A program made the position numbers and the translations under genes. Below, piece by piece: positions 28,801-36,699 of a stretch of DNA of 64,000 nucleotides. The notes beneath the pieces are model-generated. The model did no database searches, was not told where the DNA came from, and saw only the letters and a program-made list of their open reading frames with translations. The stretch's first letter is position 1, and each line of letters starts with the position of its first letter. The stretch covers positions 56,868-120,867 of the forward strand of contig JBPCOI010000027.1 of the NCBI GenBank assembly GCA_051000395.1. The letters run 5' to 3'. This DNA comes from JBPCOI01 sp051000395. GTDB lineage: Bacteria; Actinomycetota; Actinomycetes; Mycobacteriales; Jatrophihabitantaceae.

Positions 28801-30345
28801 GGAGTCGGGCTGATCAGCCCACCGCCGCACCACGACATCTACTCGATAGAGGACCTCGCCCAGCTGATCCACGACCTGAAGAACGCGAACGCCCAGGCAC
28901 GCATCCACGTGAAGCTGGTCGCCGAGTCCGGGGTGGGCACGGTTGCGGCCGGCGTGTCCAAGGCGCATGCCGACGTCGTCCTGATCTCCGGGCACGACGG
29001 CGGTACCGGCGCCGCGCCGCTGACCTCGCTCAAGCACGCCGGCCTGCCGTGGGAGCTCGGCCTGGCCGAGACGCAACAGACGCTGTTGCTCAACGGGCTG
29101 CGGGACCGGATCACGGTGCAGGTCGACGGTGCAATGAAGACCGGGCGCGACGTCGTCGTAGCCGCGCTGCTCGGCGCCGAGGAGTACGGGTTCGCCACGG
29201 CCCCGCTGATCGTGTCCGGCTGCGTGATGATGCGCGTGTGCCACCTCGACACCTGTCCGGTCGGCGTCGCGACCCAGAACCCGGTGCTGCGCGAGCGGTT
29301 CACCGGCAAGCCGGAGTTCGTGGAGACGTTCTTCACCTACATCGCCGAGCAGGTGCGCGAGATCCTGGCCTCGCTCGGCTTCCGCACGCTGGCCGAGGCG
29401 ATCGGGCACGTCGAGGTGCTCGACACCAGTGCGGCGATCGAGCACTGGAAGGCCGACGGTCTCGACCTGAGCCCGATCCTCGCGATGCCGCGGACCCCCT
29501 ACAGCGACGCGCTGAGCAGGACGCGCGAGCAGGACCACGGACTGGAGGCTGCCCTCGACAACACCCTGGTGCAGCTGTGCGAAGGTGCGCTGCTCGACGC
29601 GGCGCCGGTGAGCCTCGAGCTGCCGGTGCGCAATGTCAACCGCACCGTCGGCACCATGCTGGGCTCGCTGCTCACGCGTCGCTACGGCGTCGACGGCCTG
29701 CCGCCGGGCACGATCGACCTCACGTTCCGGGGCTCGGCCGGCCAGTCGTTCGGTGCGTTCGTGCCGCGTGGCATGACGCTGCGGCTGCTCGGCGACGCGA
29801 ACGACTACCTCGGCAAGGGACTGTCCGGCGGGATTCTCGCGGTGCGTCCCGACGAGGCGGCCCCGTTCGTTGCCGAGCAGAACGTCATCGCCGGAAACGT
29901 CATCGGTTACGGCGCGACCAGCGGAGAGATCTACCTGCGCGGGGTCGTCGGCGAGCGGTTCTGCGTGCGCAACTCCGGTGCCACAGTGGTGGCCGAGGGC
30001 GCGGGCGACCACGCGCTGGAGTACATGACCGGCGGTACCGCGGTGATCCTGGGGGCGACCGGGCGCAACGTGGGCGCAGGCATGTCCGGCGGCCACGCCT
30101 TCGTCCTCGACCTCGATGCTGCACTGGTCAACGGCGAACTGGTCGACGTCGAGGACGTCTGCGCAGCCGACGCCGAGGCGTTGCGCGCGATCCTGACCAG
30201 GCACGCGGAGTTCACCGATTCGGCCGTCGCCCGCGCATTGCTGCTCGACTGGCCGGGCGCCCTGGTGCGCTTCAGCGCCGTCATCCCGCGCGAGTTCAAG
30301 CAAGCGCTCGGCGTCTCGCCGATTGCGGTACCGGGGCGTCGGTAA
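25834..30345 (+). CDS. gltB: Glutamate synthase large (alpha) subunit
   Basis: Produces glutamate from glutamine and 2-oxoglutarate. The amidotransferase domain begins at the mature Cys in EADSCGVAFVADLHG after a propeptide of about 24 residues. The FMN-binding synthase domain carries GAMSYGSISAEAHE, SNSGEGGED and KPGEGGQLPGYKV. The 3Fe-4S cysteines lie in CVMMRVCHLDTCPVGVATQ. A C-terminal GXGXG domain follows. The GTG start is chosen for its GAGGAG site six bases upstream; ATG at 25801 has none. A gltD small subunit is not beside it, which is unusual. Confidence 0.96.
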   Translation: MRVPFSAVPAAHGLYDPRFEADSCGVAFVADLHGRAAHRIVEQALGALHNLDHRGAAGAEPSSGDGAGITVQVPDAFLRAVAGFALPPAGQYAVGMAFLPRDQAQSEPVVAILEQAAAEEGLDVIGWREVPTRPEDLGPTARSVMPSFRQVFLRGTRGETGLTLERLAFAARRVAERRAREAETQLYFPSLSARTLVYKGMFTTDQLATFFPDLVDERFASALGLVHSRFSTNTFPSWPLAHPYRYIAHNGEINTIRGNRNWMKTRETLLASELLGGELARLFPICTPEFSDSASFDEVLELLHLAGRSLPHAVLMMIPEAWENNPAMEPSRRAFYEFHASLMEPWDGPACVSFTDGTVIGAVLDRNGLRPGRWWQTSDDLVVLGSEAGVLDVAPAEVVAKGRLQPGRMFLVDTERGEIRSDAEVKAELATQHPYGDWLHAGLVQLDDLPPREHVVFTHESVTRRQQIFGYTEEELRVLLTPMATTGVEPLGSMGTDTPLAAMSQRPRLLFDYFSELFAQVTNPPLDAIREAMVTSLAGAIGPEQNLLAPSAASCRQIVVPRPVIDNDELAKIWHVNADGDMAGFQCRLIDGRFRVHGGGEALTAALERVRRECSQAVADGARILILSDRDCDPDHAPIPALLLTSAVHQHLIRTGQRTQVGLVVETGEAREVHHVALLIGYGAAAVNPYLAFESIDDLVASGAISGLDAGTAIQNYVTALSKGVLKVMSKMGISTIASYTGAQVFEAFGLAQPLVDEYFGGTPSRLGGIGLDVIAEEATARHAAAYPLVASAKAHRRLDVGGEYQWRREGELHLFNPETVFLLQHATRQRRYELFREYTDKVEALNRAGGTLRGLFEFKPGGEPVPIDEVEPVREIVTRFATGAMSYGSISAEAHETLAIAMNRLGGRSNSGEGGEDAERYLPDANGDLRRSAVKQVASGRFGVTSHYLVNADDIQIKVAQGAKPGEGGQLPGYKVYPWIARTRHCTPGVGLISPPPHHDIYSIEDLAQLIHDLKNANAQARIHVKLVAESGVGTVAAGVSKAHADVVLISGHDGGTGAAPLTSLKHAGLPWELGLAETQQTLLLNGLRDRITVQVDGAMKTGRDVVVAALLGAEEYGFATAPLIVSGCVMMRVCHLDTCPVGVATQNPVLRERFTGKPEFVETFFTYIAEQVREILASLGFRTLAEAIGHVEVLDTSAAIEHWKADGLDLSPILAMPRTPYSDALSRTREQDHGLEAALDNTLVQLCEGALLDAAPVSLELPVRNVNRTVGTMLGSLLTRRYGVDGLPPGTIDLTFRGSAGQSFGAFVPRGMTLRLLGDANDYLGKGLSGGILAVRPDEAAPFVAEQNVIAGNVIGYGATSGEIYLRGVVGERFCVRNSGATVVAEGAGDHALEYMTGGTAVILGATGRNVGAGMSGGHAFVLDLDAALVNGELVDVEDVCAADAEALRAILTRHAEFTDSAVARALLLDWPGALVRFSAVIPREFKQALGVSPIAVPGRR

Positions 30346-30369
30346 CCGGGGCTGGGGTACCGCAATCGG
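30319..30369. terminator. Perfect 14-bp inverted repeat spanning the gltB 3' end and pyk leader
   Basis: CCGATTGCGGTACC and its exact reverse complement are separated by 23 bases. The left arm is inside the last codons of gltB and the right arm ends 12 bases before the pyk start. No T-run follows. It can act as a terminator-like or stability hairpin for gltB mRNA, or as a protein-binding dyad controlling pyk. Which one cannot be told from sequence. Confidence 0.6.
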
Positions 30370-30381
30370 TAGGCTGCCTAG

Positions 30382-31812
30382 GTGACCCGCCGCGCGAAGA
30401 TTGTCTGCACGCTGGGTCCGGCTACCGACACGCCGGAACGTTGCCGGGCGCTCGTCGAGGCGGGCATGGACGTGGCGCGGCTGAACTTCAGCCACGGCGA
30501 GCACGCCGAGCACGGCCGCCGCTTCCACGAGGTGCGCGAGGCCGCGACGGCCGCCGGTCGCAACGTCGCCGTGCTGGCGGACCTGCAGGGGCCGAAGATC
30601 CGGCTCGGCCGCTTCGCCGGCGGACCGGTCGAGTGGGCGGTCGGCGAGCGAATCCGGATCACCGTCGAGGACTGCGCCGGCAGCCACGACCGGGTGTCGA
30701 CGACCTACGCGCAACTCGCCGAGGACGTGCGGCCGGGGGACAAGTTGCTCGTCGACGACGGCAACGTCGCGCTCGTCGCGGTCGACGTCGAGAACGGCAC
30801 GGACGTGGTGTGCGACGTCACCGAGGGCGGAATCGTCAGCAACAACAAGGGACTCTCGCTGCCGGGCGTCGCGGTCAGCGTCCCGGCGATGTCGGACAAG
30901 GACGCCGACGACCTGGAGTTCGCGCTGCGGCTGGGGGCCGACTTCATCGCGCTGTCGTTCGTGCGCAACGCCGAGGACGTCAAGCTCGTCCACCGCGTGA
31001 TGGACCGGGTCGGCATCCGGCGGCCGGTGATCGCGAAGCTGGAGAAGCCCGAGGCGGTCGACGCGCTGACGGACATCGTGCTCGCCTTCGACGGCGTGAT
31101 GGTCGCGCGCGGTGACCTCGGCGTGGAGATGCCGCTCGAGCAGGTGCCCGTGGTGCAGAAGCAGGCGATCCAGATCTGCCGCGACAACGCCAAGCCGGTG
31201 ATCGTCGCGACGCAGATGCTCGAGTCGATGATCACCCATTCGCGGCCCACCCGCGCCGAGGCCTCCGACGTCGCGAACGCGGTGATCGACGGCGCCGACG
31301 CGGTGATGCTGTCGGGCGAGACGAGCGTCGGCAAGTACCCGGTGCAGGCCGTCGCGACGATGAGCCGCATCATCAACTCCGTCGAGACGGCCGGCACCCG
31401 CGTCGCCGGGCTGCAGCACATCCCCCGCACGGCCGGCGGCGCGATTGCCAAGGCGGCGAAGGACATCGGGGACGCTCTCGGCGCTGTCGCGCTCGTCGCG
31501 TTCACCCAGACCGGCGACACCGCCCGGCGCCTGTCACGGCTGCAGCCCAGCCAGCAGCTGTTGGTATTCACCCCGGTCGAGCACGTGCAACGGCAAATGG
31601 CCCTGCTGTGGGGCGCCGACGCCCACCTGGTCTGGACGGTCAGGACGACCGACGACATGGTGCGCCAGGTCGACTCCGCCTTGCTCAACCGGGGCGTGTG
31701 TCACCCGCACGACCTCGTCGTCATCGTGGCGGGCACGCCGCCGACGACGCCGGGCGCCACGAACACCATCCGCGTGCATCGCATCGGAGACGTCCTGCGC
31801 CATGACATCTGA
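30382..31812 (+). CDS. pyk: Pyruvate kinase
   Basis: Last step of glycolysis, phosphoenolpyruvate plus ADP to pyruvate plus ATP. It has RRAKIVCTLGPATDTPERC, ADLQGPKIRLG, the active-site signature PVIAKLEKPEAVD with the catalytic Lys, MVARGDLGVEMPLE, and TQMLESMI. The C-terminal domain holds the allosteric site. At 476 residues it is complete. The GTG start follows a 14-bp dyad. tesB begins inside its last codons. Confidence 0.97.
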   Translation: MTRRAKIVCTLGPATDTPERCRALVEAGMDVARLNFSHGEHAEHGRRFHEVREAATAAGRNVAVLADLQGPKIRLGRFAGGPVEWAVGERIRITVEDCAGSHDRVSTTYAQLAEDVRPGDKLLVDDGNVALVAVDVENGTDVVCDVTEGGIVSNNKGLSLPGVAVSVPAMSDKDADDLEFALRLGADFIALSFVRNAEDVKLVHRVMDRVGIRRPVIAKLEKPEAVDALTDIVLAFDGVMVARGDLGVEMPLEQVPVVQKQAIQICRDNAKPVIVATQMLESMITHSRPTRAEASDVANAVIDGADAVMLSGETSVGKYPVQAVATMSRIINSVETAGTRVAGLQHIPRTAGGAIAKAAKDIGDALGAVALVAFTQTGDTARRLSRLQPSQQLLVFTPVEHVQRQMALLWGADAHLVWTVRTTDDMVRQVDSALLNRGVCHPHDLVVIVAGTPPTTPGATNTIRVHRIGDVLRHDI

Positions 31813-32752
31813 GAGCCGGCGCCCCTCCGAACGCCACCGCGGCAACGCGGCCGAGGACTTCGGCACCGACTACGAGCCGGACGGCTCGGAGCATCTGGGG
31901 CAGGTCGCGGTCGACGGCCTGGTGCGCCTCCTCGACCTGGAGAAGGTCGAGGAGAACATCTTCCGCGGAATCAGCACGAGGGCCCGGTGGCAGCGGGTGT
32001 TCGGCGGTCAGGTCGCGGGTCAGGCGCTCGTCGCGGTGGGGCGCACTGTCCCCGACGATCGGCACGTGCACTCGTTGCACTCGTACTTCATCCGCCCGGG
32101 CGATCCGAGCGTGCCGATCGTCTACGAGGTCGACCGGGTTCGCGACGGCCGCTCGTTCACCACCAGGCGCGTGACGGCCATCCAGCACGGCCGCGCGATC
32201 TTCGCGCTGTCGGCGTCCTTCCAGCTCGAGCAGCCCGGTATCGACCACCAGTCAGCGATGCCCGACGCGCCGTCGCCGGAGTCGCTGCCCACCCTGGAGC
32301 AGCGCTACGCCAACGCGAGCGGCGAGGCGGCGGCGTTCTTCAAGTCCATGCCGCGCCCGATCGACCTGCGCTACGTCGACGACCCGCCGTGGCAACAGCA
32401 CCCCAACGGCCCGCGCGACGGGCTGACGCGGGTGTGGATGCGCGCGAACGGCACGCTGCCCGACGACCCGCTGCTGCATGTGTGCGTGCTGACCTTCGCC
32501 TCGGATATGACGCTGCTGGACTCTGTGCTCGTGCGGCACGGGCTGGCGCCGGGCATCGACACGATCTCGATGGCCTCCCTCGACCACGCGATGTGGTTCC
32601 AGCGGCCGTTTCGCGCCGACGAGTGGTTCCTCTACGTCTCCAAGTCCCCCACCGCTTCGGGCGGCCGCGGCCTCGCGTCGGGACGGTTCTTCGACCAGCG
32701 CGGACGGCACCTGGTCAGCGTCGTGCAGGAAGGCATGATCAGAACGGGCTGA
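31802..32752 (+). CDS. tesB: Acyl-CoA thioesterase II
   Basis: Double-hotdog thioesterase that hydrolyses medium- and long-chain acyl-CoA. The first hotdog includes RVFGGQVAGQALVAVGRTV and HSLHSYFIRPGDP; the second includes LTFASDMTLLDSVLVRHG and SLDHAMWFQRPFRADEWFLY, which carries catalytic residues of TesB. The N-terminal ~30 residues are polar and variable. The ATG start overlaps the pyk stop by 11 bases. The pyk-tesB-pdtaR-polA order is as in mycobacteria. It converges on the PLP decarboxylase. Confidence 0.93.
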   Translation: MTSESRRPSERHRGNAAEDFGTDYEPDGSEHLGQVAVDGLVRLLDLEKVEENIFRGISTRARWQRVFGGQVAGQALVAVGRTVPDDRHVHSLHSYFIRPGDPSVPIVYEVDRVRDGRSFTTRRVTAIQHGRAIFALSASFQLEQPGIDHQSAMPDAPSPESLPTLEQRYANASGEAAAFFKSMPRPIDLRYVDDPPWQQHPNGPRDGLTRVWMRANGTLPDDPLLHVCVLTFASDMTLLDSVLVRHGLAPGIDTISMASLDHAMWFQRPFRADEWFLYVSKSPTASGGRGLASGRFFDQRGRHLVSVVQEGMIRTG

Positions 32753-32770
32753 GCGTGTTCGACGCGGCCC

Positions 32771-34297
32771 TCAGGGTGTCGACAGGGCGTGCCAGGCTGC
32801 CTGGACGTGGCGGCGTTCGGTCAGGGTCGCGCCTATCGCGATGCGCAGGGCGAGCTGCCCGTTGACCGTGGTGTGGGTCAGGTAGAGCTCGCCGGAGGAA
32901 TTCACCCGCTGCATCAGGGCGCGCGTGGCGTCGTCGCCGGCACGCAGCCGGAACGTCACCAGCGCGAGCGGGTGGGGAGTGACGAGCTCGAAGCGCTCGT
33001 CGGCTGCCACCCAGGACGCGAATTCCTGCGCAAGCGCAACGCCGGTTCGGACGTGCTCGCGCAGCCCCTCGGCGCCGTACCAGCGGATGACGGCCCACAG
33101 CTTCAGCGCGCGGAACCGGCGTCCGAGCGGCACCTGCCAGTCCCGGTAGTCGATCACCGCGCCCGACTCGGTGGCCGCGTTGCGCAGGTACTCGGGCAGG
33201 ATCGACAGCGCTCCGACGAGTGCGGCCCGCTCTGCCACCCAGAACGTGTCGCAGTCGAAGTTCGTCAGCAGCCACTTGTGCGGGTTGGTGGCGTAGGAGT
33301 CGGCGAGCTCGAGCCCGTCGTTGAGCCAGCGGTACTCCGGCGCCACCGCGGCGACGCCGGCCCACGCACCGTCGACGTGCAGCCAGGCGCCGTACTCGGC
33401 GGCGACCACGCCGAGCTCGCGCACCGGGTCGATCGCGCCCGTCCCCGTCGCGCCGAGGGAGGCGACGACGAGGACGGGAACCACGCCGGACTCTGCGTCG
33501 CGGGCGATCAGCTCGCGCAGGTGCCCGGGCCGGGCGGCGAGGGTGCGCGGGTCGACGTCCAGCTTGCGCAGGGCGTCGGTGCCGAGACCGGCGATGCGAC
33601 AGGCCTTCTCCACCGAGGAGTGCGACTGTCCGGACGTGTAGACGGCGTAGCGCATGCCGGCAACTCCGGCGCGCTCGCTCTCGCCCGCGCTGGCCCGGTG
33701 CAACGCGGCCAGCAGCGCGACCAGCGTCGCGTCCGAGGCGCTGTGCTGGATGACTCCCCCGCCGCCTACGGCTTCATTGGCGGGGGGACCCCCATTCCCG
33801 CCGCCTACGGCCTCATTGGCGGGGGGACCCCCATTCCCGCCGCCTACGGCTTCGTTGGCGGGGGGACCCCCTCTCCCGGGGCGGGAACGGAATCGGTCGG
33901 GCAGGCCGAGCAGGGCGGCGAACCAGTCCAGGACGTGCGTCTCGAGTTCGGTCGCCGCGGGAGAGGCGGCCCACGACATGCCCTGCACGCCGAGCCCGGA
34001 GGAGAGCAGGTCGCCCAGGATCGACGGGCCGCTGGCGTTGGCGGGGAAGTACGCGAAGAAGGACGGATGCTGCCAGTGGGTGATCCCGGGCACGACGATG
34101 TCGTCCAGGTCGCGCAGCACGGCCTCGAACGGCTCGCCCCGCTCGGGAGGGTCGGCGGGAAGCGCGCCGCGTACCTCGCCCGGGGCTAGCTGTGACAGCA
34201 CGGGGAACGTCTCGATGCGTTCGTAGTAGTCGGCGATCCAGTCGATCACCTCACGTCCGTAGCGGCGGAACTCGTCGGGTGTCATGTGTCCGGCCAC
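32771..34297 (-). CDS. Group II PLP-dependent amino-acid decarboxylase with in-frame repeat insert
   Basis: Aromatic-L-amino-acid/DOPA-decarboxylase family. Hallmarks: MTPDEFRRYGREVIDWIADYYE, HWQHPSFFAYFPAN, SAASPAATELE-like WAASPAATELETHVLDW, HVDGAWAG with the PLP Asp, and the PLP lysine in YATNPHKWLLTNFD. The substrate (Trp, Phe, DOPA or other) cannot be assigned. A glycine-rich stretch of three GGPPANEAVGGGN units interrupts the fold between LLGLPDRF and GGVIQHSASDATL. The GTG start is set by an AAGGAG site five bases upstream; an ATG four codons later is possible. Directly downstream of tRNA-Leu. Confidence 0.92.
   Translation of the reverse strand: MAGHMTPDEFRRYGREVIDWIADYYERIETFPVLSQLAPGEVRGALPADPPERGEPFEAVLRDLDDIVVPGITHWQHPSFFAYFPANASGPSILGDLLSSGLGVQGMSWAASPAATELETHVLDWFAALLGLPDRFRSRPGRGGPPANEAVGGGNGGPPANEAVGGGNGGPPANEAVGGGGVIQHSASDATLVALLAALHRASAGESERAGVAGMRYAVYTSGQSHSSVEKACRIAGLGTDALRKLDVDPRTLAARPGHLRELIARDAESGVVPVLVVASLGATGTGAIDPVRELGVVAAEYGAWLHVDGAWAGVAAVAPEYRWLNDGLELADSYATNPHKWLLTNFDCDTFWVAERAALVGALSILPEYLRNAATESGAVIDYRDWQVPLGRRFRALKLWAVIRWYGAEGLREHVRTGVALAQEFASWVAADERFELVTPHPLALVTFRLRAGDDATRALMQRVNSSGELYLTHTTVNGQLALRIAIGATLTERRHVQAAWHALSTP
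33758..33874 (-). repeat. Three tandem 39-base repeats inside the decarboxylase gene
   Basis: Three nearly identical 39-base units, differing at one to four positions, each with CCGCCGCCTACGGC and GGCGGGGGGACCCCC segments able to fold back on each other. Because 39 is a multiple of three, the insert adds 39 residues without shifting frame (about residues 142-180 of the protein). The position falls in a surface loop of the family. Confidence 0.9.
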
Positions 34298-34349
34298 GCA
34301 CGCTCCTTCCGCCCGCGAGGCCACGCGACGGGCGCTGACGGCGCTGCGG

Positions 34350-34431
34350 TGCCCCCGGTGGGATTCGAACCCACATGCCTTTCAGCAATGGTGTTTGAGA
34401 CCATCATGTATGCCAGTTCCATCACAGGGGC
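34350..34431 (-). tRNA. tRNA-Leu (anticodon CAA)
   Basis: An 82-base class II tRNA. The acceptor stem GCCCCTG pairs with CGGGGGC and has discriminator A. The anticodon stem ATGGT/ACCAT encloses CTCAAAC, giving anticodon CAA, which reads UUG. A long variable arm and T-arm GTGGGTTCGAATCCCAC are present. CCA is not encoded. Confidence 0.95.
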
Positions 34432-34518
34432 TGGACGCTTCGGCCATGGTAACCGGGCTAGGCTTGACGTCCGCGCGTCACGCGCGTCGCTGAGCACACG
34501 AGCCGAGAGGGACGCACC

Positions 34519-35145
34519 GTGGCTGCCGCCGATGCCAGTCCGATGCCGCAGCCCGCGACCCGGCGGGGCCTCCGGGTCGTGATCGCCGAGGACGAGGCGC
34601 TCATCCGCCTCGACCTTCGCGAGATGCTCCGCGAGGAAGGCTTCGACGTCGTGGGGGAGGCGGCCGACGGCGAGCAGGCCGTGGCGCTGGCCACCGAACT
34701 GCAGCCGGACCTCGTCATCTGCGACATCAAGATGCCGAAGATGGACGGCATCGCCGCGGCCGCCCAGATCGCGGGCAAGCGCATCGCGCCGGTCGTGATG
34801 CTCACCGCCTTCAGCCAGCGCGACCTCATCGAACGCGCGCGCGACGCCGGTGCCATGGCCTATCTGGTCAAGCCGTTCGAGAAGCGTGACCTGCTGCCCG
34901 CCATCGAGATGGCCACCTCGCGCTTCGCCGAGATCAAGGCGCTGGAGTCCGAGGTCAGCGGGTTGCGCGAGCGGCTCGAGGCGCGCAAGTTGATCGAGCG
35001 GGCCAAGGGCGCCCTGATGACCGCCCACCAGCTGAGCGAGCCCGAGGCGTTCCGGTGGATCCAGCGCGCGGCAATGGACAACCGCACCTCCATGCGAGCC
35101 GTCGCTACGCTCGTCCTCGAGGGTGACGCACCGCCCGAACCGTAG
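34519..35145 (+). CDS. pdtaR: Response regulator with ANTAR RNA-binding domain
   Basis: The N-terminal receiver domain has VVIAEDEALIRLDLREML, the phospho-acceptor Asp in VICDIKMPKMDG, MLTAFS and AYLVKPFEKRDL. A coiled-coil linker leads to a C-terminal ANTAR domain (ARKLIERAKGALMTAHQLSEPEAFRWIQ and AMDNRTSM). ANTAR proteins bind paired RNA hexaloops to prevent termination; in mycobacteria PdtaR acts with the kinase PdtaS. No kinase is next to it here. The GTG start follows GAGAGGGA. It lies in the conserved tesB-pdtaR-polA neighbourhood. Confidence 0.93.
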   Translation: MAAADASPMPQPATRRGLRVVIAEDEALIRLDLREMLREEGFDVVGEAADGEQAVALATELQPDLVICDIKMPKMDGIAAAAQIAGKRIAPVVMLTAFSQRDLIERARDAGAMAYLVKPFEKRDLLPAIEMATSRFAEIKALESEVSGLRERLEARKLIERAKGALMTAHQLSEPEAFRWIQRAAMDNRTSMRAVATLVLEGDAPPEP

Positions 35146-35329
35146 CGACCGGGGCGCTGTGTTACCCACGGGTAGTAGTCCTGATCGTGCCGGTTCGCCG
35201 GTAGAGATTTGGTCACGACGGCCAACTCACGGTCGCGTTTCGGTGCCTGGGCGCCCGGCGATGCACTAACGTGCGCCCGACTACATACGTCGAAGACGTG
35301 TCATGAAGTCCTTCACAGGAGGTTGTTCA

Positions 35330-36565
35330 GTGCCAAGACGAACATGGACCACGATCGCGGTGGTGGTGACAGCGAGCGCTCTCGCGCTGACCGGCTGCTC
35401 CAACAGTGCCAAGAAGACCGGCGGCCTCGGCGGGGGCAGCAGCAGCTCCTCGAGCGGCACGTCCGGCTCGTCGTCCTCCGGCGGGGGTGCCGGGCAGACC
35501 TACAAGATCGGCTTCGAGGGACCGCTCTCCGGCGCCAACGCGCAACTCGGCATCAACGAGGAATACGGCGCGGAGCTCGCGGTCGACCAGGCCAACGCGT
35601 CCGGCAAGCTCGCTTTCAAGCTGCAGATCTCCAAGTCCGACGACGAGGGTGACCCCGCCAAGTCCCCGGCGGCTGCCACGCAGCTGGTCCAGGACCCGGC
35701 CGTCCTCGGCGTCATCGGTCCGAGCTTCTCGGGTAGCACCGCGGCGGTCGGCTCCATCTACTCCGCGGCCGGCCTGACGTTCATCACGCCGTCGGCCACC
35801 AACGCCACCCTCGGCGACAAGGGGTGGAAGACCTATCACCGCATCGTCCCCAACGACAACGTCGAGGGTTCGCAGGGCGCCGACTGGCTGGCCCGCAAGA
35901 AGGTCAAGAAGCTGTTCGTGCTGCAGGACCTGAGCACCTACGGCAAGGGTGTCGGCGACACCGTCGCGAAGGAAGCGACCGCCAAGGGCATCAAGGTCAC
36001 CGAGCAGGGCCTGGACGGGACCACCACCAAGAACTACAACCCGATCGCCCAGACCATCGTCGCCTCCGGTGACGACGCGCTGTTCTACGGCGGCTACGAC
36101 GCCCAGGCGGCGCTGCTGGCCAAGGCGCTGCAGTCCGCGGGCTTCAAGGGACTGACGGTCACCGGAAACGGCGGCAAGTCCTCGGTCTTCACGCAGGGTG
36201 CGGGCCCGGCCGGCAACGGCTGGTACTTCACCTGCGGCTGCCAGGACGCGACGGTCGCACCCGCGGCGACGGCCTTCACGGCCGCCTACCAGCAGAAGTT
36301 CAACACGCCACCGTCGACGTACTCGCCGGAGGCCTTCGACGCGACCAACGCCCTCATCGAGGCCATCAAGACGGCCGCGTCCAGCGGTACGCCGACCAGG
36401 TCGACGGTGGAGAGCGCGGTCAACGGCCTCGACTACCACGGCATCACTACGGAGATCAAGTTCCAGGCCAACGGTGAGGTCGTCGCGTCGGCGCAGACCG
36501 TGAACCTCTACGAAGAGAAGAACGGCAAGATCGTCGAGATCGGCAACATCAAGGATCAGAGCTGA
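35330..36565 (+). CDS. livK: Branched-chain amino acid ABC transporter, substrate-binding lipoprotein
   Basis: Periplasmic-binding-protein type 1 lipoprotein. The signal peptide RRTWTTIAVVVTASALAL ends in lipobox LTGC. A Ser/Gly linker precedes the Peripla_BP_6 domain: YKIGFEGPLSGANAQLG, VLGVIGPSFSGSTAAVG, TFITPSATNATL, and YSPEAFDATNALIEAIKTA. The GTG start is set by a perfect AGGAGG seven bases upstream; an ATG nine codons earlier would spoil the signal peptide. First gene of the livKHMGF operon. The true ligand could be leucine-type amino acids, urea or amides. Confidence 0.94.
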   Translation: MPRRTWTTIAVVVTASALALTGCSNSAKKTGGLGGGSSSSSSGTSGSSSSGGGAGQTYKIGFEGPLSGANAQLGINEEYGAELAVDQANASGKLAFKLQISKSDDEGDPAKSPAAATQLVQDPAVLGVIGPSFSGSTAAVGSIYSAAGLTFITPSATNATLGDKGWKTYHRIVPNDNVEGSQGADWLARKKVKKLFVLQDLSTYGKGVGDTVAKEATAKGIKVTEQGLDGTTTKNYNPIAQTIVASGDDALFYGGYDAQAALLAKALQSAGFKGLTVTGNGGKSSVFTQGAGPAGNGWYFTCGCQDATVAPAATAFTAAYQQKFNTPPSTYSPEAFDATNALIEAIKTAASSGTPTRSTVESAVNGLDYHGITTEIKFQANGEVVASAQTVNLYEEKNGKIVEIGNIKDQS

Positions 36566-36595
36566 GCGCACCGAGCAGCTGAGGTGAGAACCTCG

Positions 36596-36635
36596 CTCGG
36601 GGGGCGGGCCGGACACCATCGGCTCGCCCCCCGAG
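36596..36635 (+). promoter_or_regulatory. Strong hairpin between livK and livH
   Basis: A 15-bp stem (left arm CTCGGGGGGCGGGCC, one G-T pair) with a ten-base loop, 31 bases after the livK stop and 64 before the livH start. There is no T-run, so it need not terminate. Such structures in binding-protein operons stabilise the upstream message or attenuate the permease genes, giving excess binding protein. Confidence 0.65.
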
Positions 36636-36699
36636 TACGGTCCTGCCGCAGACCGCGATCCGGTCGCGACGGTCCCCTTCGCTTCGAGGAGCAACCTGC

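Noticed and set aside
26677..31419. A 1580-codon open frame on the minus strand across gltB and pyk
   Set aside because: It is antisense to two well-supported genes, is rich in Arg/Asp/His/Val as GC-rich shadows are, and shows no domain.
33758..33874. Possible CRISPR array
   Set aside because: The three units are directly adjacent with no spacers and are translated in frame; no cas gene is near.
35146..35329. GlnR box upstream of livK
   Set aside because: GTTAC and GTCAC occur, but neither is followed six bases later by GAAAC.
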